Origin: an uncultured Chryseolinea sp.
Lineage (GTDB): Bacteria > Bacteroidota > Bacteroidia > Cytophagales > Cyclobacteriaceae
Length of the DNA stretch: 10,563 nucleotides
Direction: 5' to 3'
Assembly: GCA_946478915.1 (NCBI GenBank)
Contig: CAMLER010000113.1
Span: 1-10,563, forward strand
Every line of letters begins with the position of its first letter. The stretch's first letter is position 1. A model generated the notes under the pieces. The model made no database searches. It was not told the origin of the DNA and saw only the letters and a program-made list of their open reading frames with translations. This document shows, piece by piece, positions 6,446-10,563 of the stretch. Position numbers and translations under genes: made by a program.

Positions 6446-6741
6446 AAGTGACATCGCACAGATCAAATTTCCGTGCGCACCAATCACCTTAACCTTGCTC
6501 TTGATATGGCGATGCACAAGTACTTCGGTTGTAAGCAAATCATATCGCACGCCGAGCCCGACACCGATCACCTCACTTCTAATACATAGTATAGACGAAT
6601 GCTCAACTCTTAGTAGAAAATTGAAATTAAAGAGTCAGACACCGATTACCCTTCTTTAATATGGGCAGTTAACAAGTACGATGGTCATAATTGAAATCGC
6701 GCCGCGTCGAGCCAGTCACCGATCACCTGATTACCGATTCC
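6429..6741. repeat. Degenerate direct repeats, period about 77-84 bp
   Basis: The motif CACCGATCACC recurs at 6478-6488 (one change), 6562-6572 (exact), 6640-6650 (one change) and 6717-6727 (exact), spaced 84, 78 and 77 bases. A partial TACCGATTCC follows at 6732-6741. Sequence between the motifs is also partly shared. Compare GATATGG...CACAAGTAC...GCCGAGCCCGACACCGATCACC (about 6503-6572) with AATATGG...AACAAGTAC...GTCGAGCCAGTCACCGATCACC (about 6658-6727). ATTGAAAT occurs in two units. This looks like an old, diverged tandem or dispersed intergenic repeat with no coding content. Confidence 0.55.
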
Positions 6742-9078
6742 TCATTCTACCACAATCTCATCCACCAACATCCTCGCCGGTCTTCCAGCGCCTGGATGCC
6801 AGCCAGGGGTATTGCCGATAGTGTGAGCCTTGACCTTCACATAGCGGGCTGACGTCGGCTCGAATTCAACAATAAAATCGCGCTGTTGTCCTCCGTATTG
6901 ATCGATGGGCAACGTATTGTCTACTGCTCCGACCAGTTTGAAATTTTGTCCGTCATCGGAAACGAAATACTCTACTTTCTTTGGTAGAACCCGAAGCCAA
7001 AATGCATACTGATAATAAGCTGACTCAATACGTCGAACTGTCTTCGAATTTTCAAGATCAATAACTACCTCCAGATTCTCCCCAGGGAAGGAAAACCAGT
7101 TGTAATCGTAATCGTGACTTCCGCGTTTCCCATCCGTGAGCATTGCAGGATCCTGATCTTTCGGTAGATTGTTCATGGCTGGACTGATAAACGTTATCTT
7201 CTTTCCAAGAGCATGGTGCTCTCTCATCCCCTGAGAAAAAAGTCTATACATCGCCGATCTATAATCTTCCGGCGAACAACTCCACTCCTTTACCTGTGTC
7301 ACGCCTTCGCGAATAAGTAAATCGGTGAAGGGATCGATCTTAGATCGAATTTCTGTTTTTACTTCCCACTTGCCGTTCACTTTTTCGAAAACTCCCAGCT
7401 CACCTGCAAAGTTCTTCTTGGCTTGCTCCATGATCGCAAACTCAAGGGGCTGTCGCGCAATTTTCACGCGTTCGAGAATGGCTGCGCTGTCAGCTACTAC
7501 TGCTTCAGCTTTTTCAAAAATTGTTTCATACTGTTCAATAAGCGCCGGTGTGAGGTAGCTGCTGGCGGCTTCATTAGGAGTGCCAAAAATCCTCAGCGGT
7601 TTCTCCGACTTTAACAATGCATCGCGCATCTGATCGATGTACTGCCTGATAAAAGGACCTGCAGCTGCATAGTAGCCGTTCAGAAAATCGTTCATTACCG
7701 AATCGGCATTTTGATTTGGATTCCACATAAACTTGGAGATCATATATGCGCGAAGTGCAGCGAATTCTCCGCCAACCTCGCGGTTCCCTTGCTCGAACAT
7801 GGCATTGACGCCGTGATCTGCAAAGAACTTTAAGTTAGGTTGAAGAACGTGCAGGTTTGGAAATGGACTTACCAGATTGTTAAACTGGACTACATAGTCC
7901 CACACAATAATATCTTTCGCTATTTTGCTCCAGTCCTCTACATCGCGAACGAAATCAGCGCTGGCCGGATCCTGGTCAATAGGCTTGTGACGATATGCTT
8001 CGATGCTGCAAAGCATTATGTTCACATTTTCCCTTGGCTTAAGTGTTTTTGGTGCGCGGCGGCCGTACTCATATGCCAATGTGGAAATCATCTTATTAGG
8101 AAATTCATCAGCAACTTGATTCACGAAATTAATGATCGATCCCGATGGGGATCCTTCGCGGTCATCGATGGCTTTGCATTTGTCGCACGTACAAAAATTC
8201 TTGTTATCGTTTTGGCTCACTGACCAATAAACTGCATTAGGATTGGCTGCAATTTTCTTACGAAGGTTTGATATGGTGATCTCCAGGACATCGGGATTGG
8301 TAAGGCATAACTGTGTGGGTATTCGCTTCCCATCCACCATAGAATAATACTCCGGATGTTCATCATAATAGACCTCTGGAGGAACGAGGGCGTTAAACGT
8401 ATGACACCACATTCCCCAGCTAATCCGGTTTCCGTTTTCGTCATGGTCGAGTTTATGCCAGTCACTATACTCCGCGTGCCAGGTTCCGCGATAATGGGTA
8501 TCGCGAAATGTAATGGCTGGAATCTGGAGATCGTTTATCGGGCGGAGTACAATGCGTTCTTGTTTTGGAATCACTTTAACGGTAGAACTATACATTCTGC
8601 AGCCCATGTATTTTTCCAGGAATGTGTAAACCCCATAGAGCGTCCCTTTCTCAATACCTCCGACAATTATTAACCTCGCGCTATCTGTTCGAATCAGAAA
8701 TCCATCATCTTTTAATGTGTTTAAGTTCAGTCCCAGATTCAGTTCATCCAGTCGATCATTTTGACCCAACACAATTTCATATTTGCTTCGCCCTTCGTCA
8801 GCGGACATGATCGGTATTGCCGTTCCCGATATCTGAAGCAAATATTTTTGTAAGACTTCTGCAGCCTTTAGTTCATGTTCTGTCGCTGCTGAAGGAACTA
8901 CAATACGATAGCGGCTTGTTTCACCTTCGGCAAGAACAATTTCATTTTTAGCTATACCCTCTTTTTTCTTGCTTTTCTTTTGGGCGAGCGATGCTGAAAA
9001 AATTAGTGCGAGCAGGACCACTACTATCATTCGACCACCTGCCTTATTGATCCCTAAAACTTTCTTCTTCCTTGACAT
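6742..9078 (-). CDS. Secreted DUF4838 glycosidase-like protein with C-terminal discoidin-like domain
   Basis: A 778-residue protein with a basic n-region (MSRKKK), a hydrophobic core (about 17-29) and a likely signal cleavage near Ala32-Gln33, so periplasmic or exported. Met17 is an alternative start that keeps the signal core. Residues about 45-180 resemble the N-terminal alpha/beta domain of alpha-glucuronidase-type (GH67-like) enzymes (AATEHELKAAEVLQKYL, then GIEKGTLYGVYTFLEKYMGCR in pieces). Residues about 190-620 match DUF4838, a barrel-like domain. Visible blocks are FRDTHYRGTW (191-200), WGMWCHTFNALVPP (221-234), YWSVSQNDN (284-292) and a CxCxxC cluster at C296, C298 and C301. Residues about 640-778 form an F5/8 type C (discoidin/CBM32-like) domain: WFSFPGENLEVVIDL, VEYFVSDDGQNFKLVG, and ARYVKVKAHTIGNTPGWHPG, in pieces. 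It probably binds or cleaves a glycan, but catalytic residues cannot be assigned by eye. No SusC/SusD genes are adjacent. Confidence 0.85.
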   Translation of the reverse strand: MSRKKKVLGINKAGGRMIVVVLLALIFSASLAQKKSKKKEGIAKNEIVLAEGETSRYRIVVPSAATEHELKAAEVLQKYLLQISGTAIPIMSADEGRSKYEIVLGQNDRLDELNLGLNLNTLKDDGFLIRTDSARLIIVGGIEKGTLYGVYTFLEKYMGCRMYSSTVKVIPKQERIVLRPINDLQIPAITFRDTHYRGTWHAEYSDWHKLDHDENGNRISWGMWCHTFNALVPPEVYYDEHPEYYSMVDGKRIPTQLCLTNPDVLEITISNLRKKIAANPNAVYWSVSQNDNKNFCTCDKCKAIDDREGSPSGSIINFVNQVADEFPNKMISTLAYEYGRRAPKTLKPRENVNIMLCSIEAYRHKPIDQDPASADFVRDVEDWSKIAKDIIVWDYVVQFNNLVSPFPNLHVLQPNLKFFADHGVNAMFEQGNREVGGEFAALRAYMISKFMWNPNQNADSVMNDFLNGYYAAAGPFIRQYIDQMRDALLKSEKPLRIFGTPNEAASSYLTPALIEQYETIFEKAEAVVADSAAILERVKIARQPLEFAIMEQAKKNFAGELGVFEKVNGKWEVKTEIRSKIDPFTDLLIREGVTQVKEWSCSPEDYRSAMYRLFSQGMREHHALGKKITFISPAMNNLPKDQDPAMLTDGKRGSHDYDYNWFSFPGENLEVVIDLENSKTVRRIESAYYQYAFWLRVLPKKVEYFVSDDGQNFKLVGAVDNTLPIDQYGGQQRDFIVEFEPTSARYVKVKAHTIGNTPGWHPGAGRPARMLVDEIVVE

Positions 9079-9131
9079 AATGACTCCGGTTTAGAACCAC
9101 TAAATCTAGAAAAACAAATTGCATTTCTAAA

Positions 9132-9163
9132 GGTGTTGAGGTGTTGATGTGTTGACGTGTTGA
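9132..9163. repeat. Four tandem 8-bp repeats NGTGTTGA
   Basis: GGTGTTGA, GGTGTTGA, TGTGTTGA and CGTGTTGA at 9132-9139, 9140-9147, 9148-9155 and 9156-9163. It lies about 55 bases upstream of the DUF4838 start. It is largely the reverse complement of the array at 9237-9284. Confidence 0.85.
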
Positions 9164-9236
9164 AGTTCAACGCCTGATCCAAATTCATTTCTTGACATTG
9201 TTGCTTCTGTGCACACCAGTAGATATCCCGAAACTT

Positions 9237-9284
9237 CAACACATCCGCACATCCGCACATCAACACGTCAACACGTCAACACCA
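9237..9284. repeat. Six tandem 8-bp repeats (CAACACGT / CCGCACAT type)
   Basis: CAACACAT, CCGCACAT, CCGCACAT, CAACACGT, CAACACGT and CAACACCA in perfect 8-base phase from 9237 to 9284. It is oriented opposite to the array at 9132-9163. The outer ends (GGTGTTGA at 9132 against TCAACACC at 9276-9283) and the inner ends (GTGTTGAAG at 9157-9165 against CTTCAACAC at 9234-9242) are complementary. The two arrays could thus form an imperfect stem of about 34 bp around a loop of about 68 bases. Confidence 0.85.
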
Positions 9285-9349
9285 TTTCCCTTATCCCGCG
9301 GTATTTCCTTTCATTATTCTTTGAAATAAGTTTATCTGAAAATCATCTT

Positions 9350-10459
9350 ATGAAAACATATATACATGCCCTAGTTTTTTTTCTGTTTGCCACCTCGTCA
9401 GTCGGGCAGATCATGCCGCTGACAATTGAGCCTCCTGGAGGAAACAAGAAAGCTTCAGTTTCAGAACAGATCGGAATTGTAAAAATTGAAATTCGCTACA
9501 GCCGGCCAGGCGTAAAGGGTCGGGAGGGAAGAATATACAACACGCAAGTTGCTCACTACGGATTTGCTGATTTGGGCCATGGTACCAGCGATGGAGCGCC
9601 ATGGAGAGCTGGTGCGAATGAAAATACAGCAATTTCGTTTTCACATCCAGTAAAAATTGAGGGCCATGATTTACCGGCAGGGTCGTATGGCTTTTTTATC
9701 AGCCTTGGTGAGCAAGAAAGTACTCTGATATTTTCAAAGGTTTCAAACTCGTGGGGAAGTTTTTACTATGATCCTGCGGAAGATGCGTTAAGGGTAGTGG
9801 TCAAAAATAAGGTTCTGGATCAAAGTGTTGAATGGCTGAAATACGAATTTATCGATCAGACGGATAATAGTGCTACAATAGCTATGTCGTGGGAAAAAAG
9901 AATGATTCCTTTCAAAGTAGAGGTTGATAGGAAGGCGCTCCAGATCGCTGCTTTTGAAAGTGATTTTCGAACTACCCGCCCTTACTACGATTATATACAG
10001 GCTGCCAACTATTGTATTCAAAATGATGTGGCACTTGATAAAGCTCTTGATTGGATGGACCGCGCTATTTATTTCAGAATTATGGGAGAAAAGAATTTCA
10101 GAACATTGAGCACCAAGGCTGCAGTATTGACAAAAATGAATCGACTTGATGAGGCGAAAAAAGTGATGGAGGAAGCACTGCCATTAGGCAATATGCTTGA
10201 CGTGCATTTTTATGGCCGCCAGTTGCTGAGTCTGAAACAAGCAGATGAAGCGATGAAAGTATATCAACTAAATTATAAAAAGCATCCGAACGAGTTTACA
10301 ACCAACGTGGGATTGGGTAGAGCTTATTCGGCAAGAGGTGACTACAAGAAGGCGCTCGCATATATGAAGGCGGCCTTACCACAAGCACCTGATGGCGGTA
10401 ATAAGACCCACGTTGAGACTATGATTAAGAAATTGGAAGCGGGGCAGGATATTAACTAA
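9350..10459 (+). CDS. Secreted DUF2911 protein with C-terminal TPR repeats
   Basis: A 369-residue protein read from ATG 9350. An upstream in-frame ATG at 9209 exists, but it would put 47 residues translated from the octamer repeat array in front of a clear signal peptide, so 9350 is preferred. MKTYIHALVFFLFATSSVGQ is the signal peptide, with cleavage near Gln20. DUF2911 spans about 30-170, with the usual blocks KASVSEQIGIVKIEIRYSRP, PWRAGANENTAISFS, LPAGSYGFFISLGE, SWGSFYYD and WLKYEF. The C-terminal part (about 210-365) is helical, with TPR-like repeats: ALDWMDRAIYF, KAAVLTKMNRLDEAKKVMEEAL, QADEAMKVYQLNYKKHPNEF and LGRAYSARGDYKKALAYMKAAL. DUF2911 is common in Bacteroidota and has no established function; TPRs suggest protein binding in the periplasm. 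The gene is divergent from the DUF4838 gene across the repeat arrays. No terminator is evident after its stop. Confidence 0.88.
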   Translation: MKTYIHALVFFLFATSSVGQIMPLTIEPPGGNKKASVSEQIGIVKIEIRYSRPGVKGREGRIYNTQVAHYGFADLGHGTSDGAPWRAGANENTAISFSHPVKIEGHDLPAGSYGFFISLGEQESTLIFSKVSNSWGSFYYDPAEDALRVVVKNKVLDQSVEWLKYEFIDQTDNSATIAMSWEKRMIPFKVEVDRKALQIAAFESDFRTTRPYYDYIQAANYCIQNDVALDKALDWMDRAIYFRIMGEKNFRTLSTKAAVLTKMNRLDEAKKVMEEALPLGNMLDVHFYGRQLLSLKQADEAMKVYQLNYKKHPNEFTTNVGLGRAYSARGDYKKALAYMKAALPQAPDGGNKTHVETMIKKLEAGQDIN

Positions 10460-10563
10460 CCCTACTTTGTCATGTTTTGAAGTGTCAAAAAATAAGGAAT
10501 AGGGAATAGTATAGGGGTGCGACTGAAGAAGATTTCAATTTCTTTTCCTATGGTGGAATTACA
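10460..10563. other. Noncoding tail, no supported feature
   Basis: About 100 A+T-rich bases after the DUF2911 stop. They contain a loose AGGAATA/GGGAATA repeat near 10494-10507. An ATG at 10550 opens a frame that runs off the end (M-V-E-L), too short to call. No terminator hairpin was found. Confidence 0.4.

Larger units (their letters stand above)
6373..6741. other. Noncoding gap of 369 bases with degenerate repeats
   Basis: No credible gene and no clean terminator was found between the permease stop and the DUF4838 stop. The gap holds a short heptamer repeat (6425-6445) and a family of degenerate repeats of roughly 80 bp (about 6429-6741), described separately. The two flanking genes converge here. 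Confidence 0.7.

Noticed and set aside
7840..8223. 127-residue open frame on the plus strand
   Set aside because: It is antisense to the well-supported DUF4838 coding sequence, with no recognisable domain and no promoter; a shadow of that gene's codon pattern.
8356..8673. 105-residue open frame on the plus strand
   Set aside because: Also antisense within the DUF4838 gene, with no family resemblance.
9301..9324. TATTCTTTG as a -7 promoter box for the DUF2911 gene
   Set aside because: The spacer in TAnnTTTG is one base too long and no -33 TTG is positioned correctly.
9209..9349. Upstream in-frame extension of the DUF2911 gene (47 extra residues from ATG 9209)
   Set aside because: It would translate the octamer repeat array and place a low-complexity Thr/His/Arg stretch before a clean signal peptide that starts at Met 9350.
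10550..10563. Possible start of a next gene (M-V-E-L...)
   Set aside because: Only four codons are visible, with no promoter or other support.

Overview
The window looks like a chromosomal segment from a Bacteroidota bacterium, most likely of the Cytophagales type. The reasons are an FtsX/MacB-type permease with the N-terminus typical of that group, a DUF2911 protein, a secreted DUF4838 protein with signal cleavage near Ala-Gln, a TAnnTTTG promoter box, and few Shine-Dalgarno sites. No plasmid, phage, insertion sequence, tRNA, rRNA or CRISPR signal was seen. This placement is inferred from protein style only.

Layout, left to right. The 3' end of a sigma-70-type sigma factor (ends at 62) is followed by a small single-pass membrane protein that looks like its anti-sigma partner (93-590). 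A bidirectional terminator (648-676) separates this from msrA, which runs leftward (772-1413). The next 430 bases hold the most interesting part: a Bacteroidota-type promoter followed by two consecutive transcription attenuators. Each has a short leader ORF rich in branched-chain residues, an intrinsic terminator, and segments that can form competing hairpins. Directly downstream lies a LysN-like PLP aminotransferase (1848-3047). A phytanoyl-CoA-dioxygenase-family protein (3060-3827, minus strand) converges on it.

A large FtsX/MacB-type permease without a neighbouring ATPase follows (4000-6372). Then come about 370 noncoding bases made largely of degenerate repeats of roughly 80 bp. A secreted DUF4838 glycosidase-like protein with a C-terminal discoidin-like domain (6742-9078, minus) is divergent from a secreted DUF2911-TPR protein (start corrected to 9350). 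Between these two are oppositely oriented arrays of 8-bp repeats that could form a large hairpin.

The genes do not form one pathway. They are mostly single-gene units: sigma/anti-sigma signalling, oxidative repair (MsrA), amino-acid transamination, and cell-envelope or secreted functions. The main regulatory hypothesis is that the aminotransferase is controlled by translation of Val-rich leader peptides, which would make it a branched-chain amino-acid gene rather than a lysine-pathway one.
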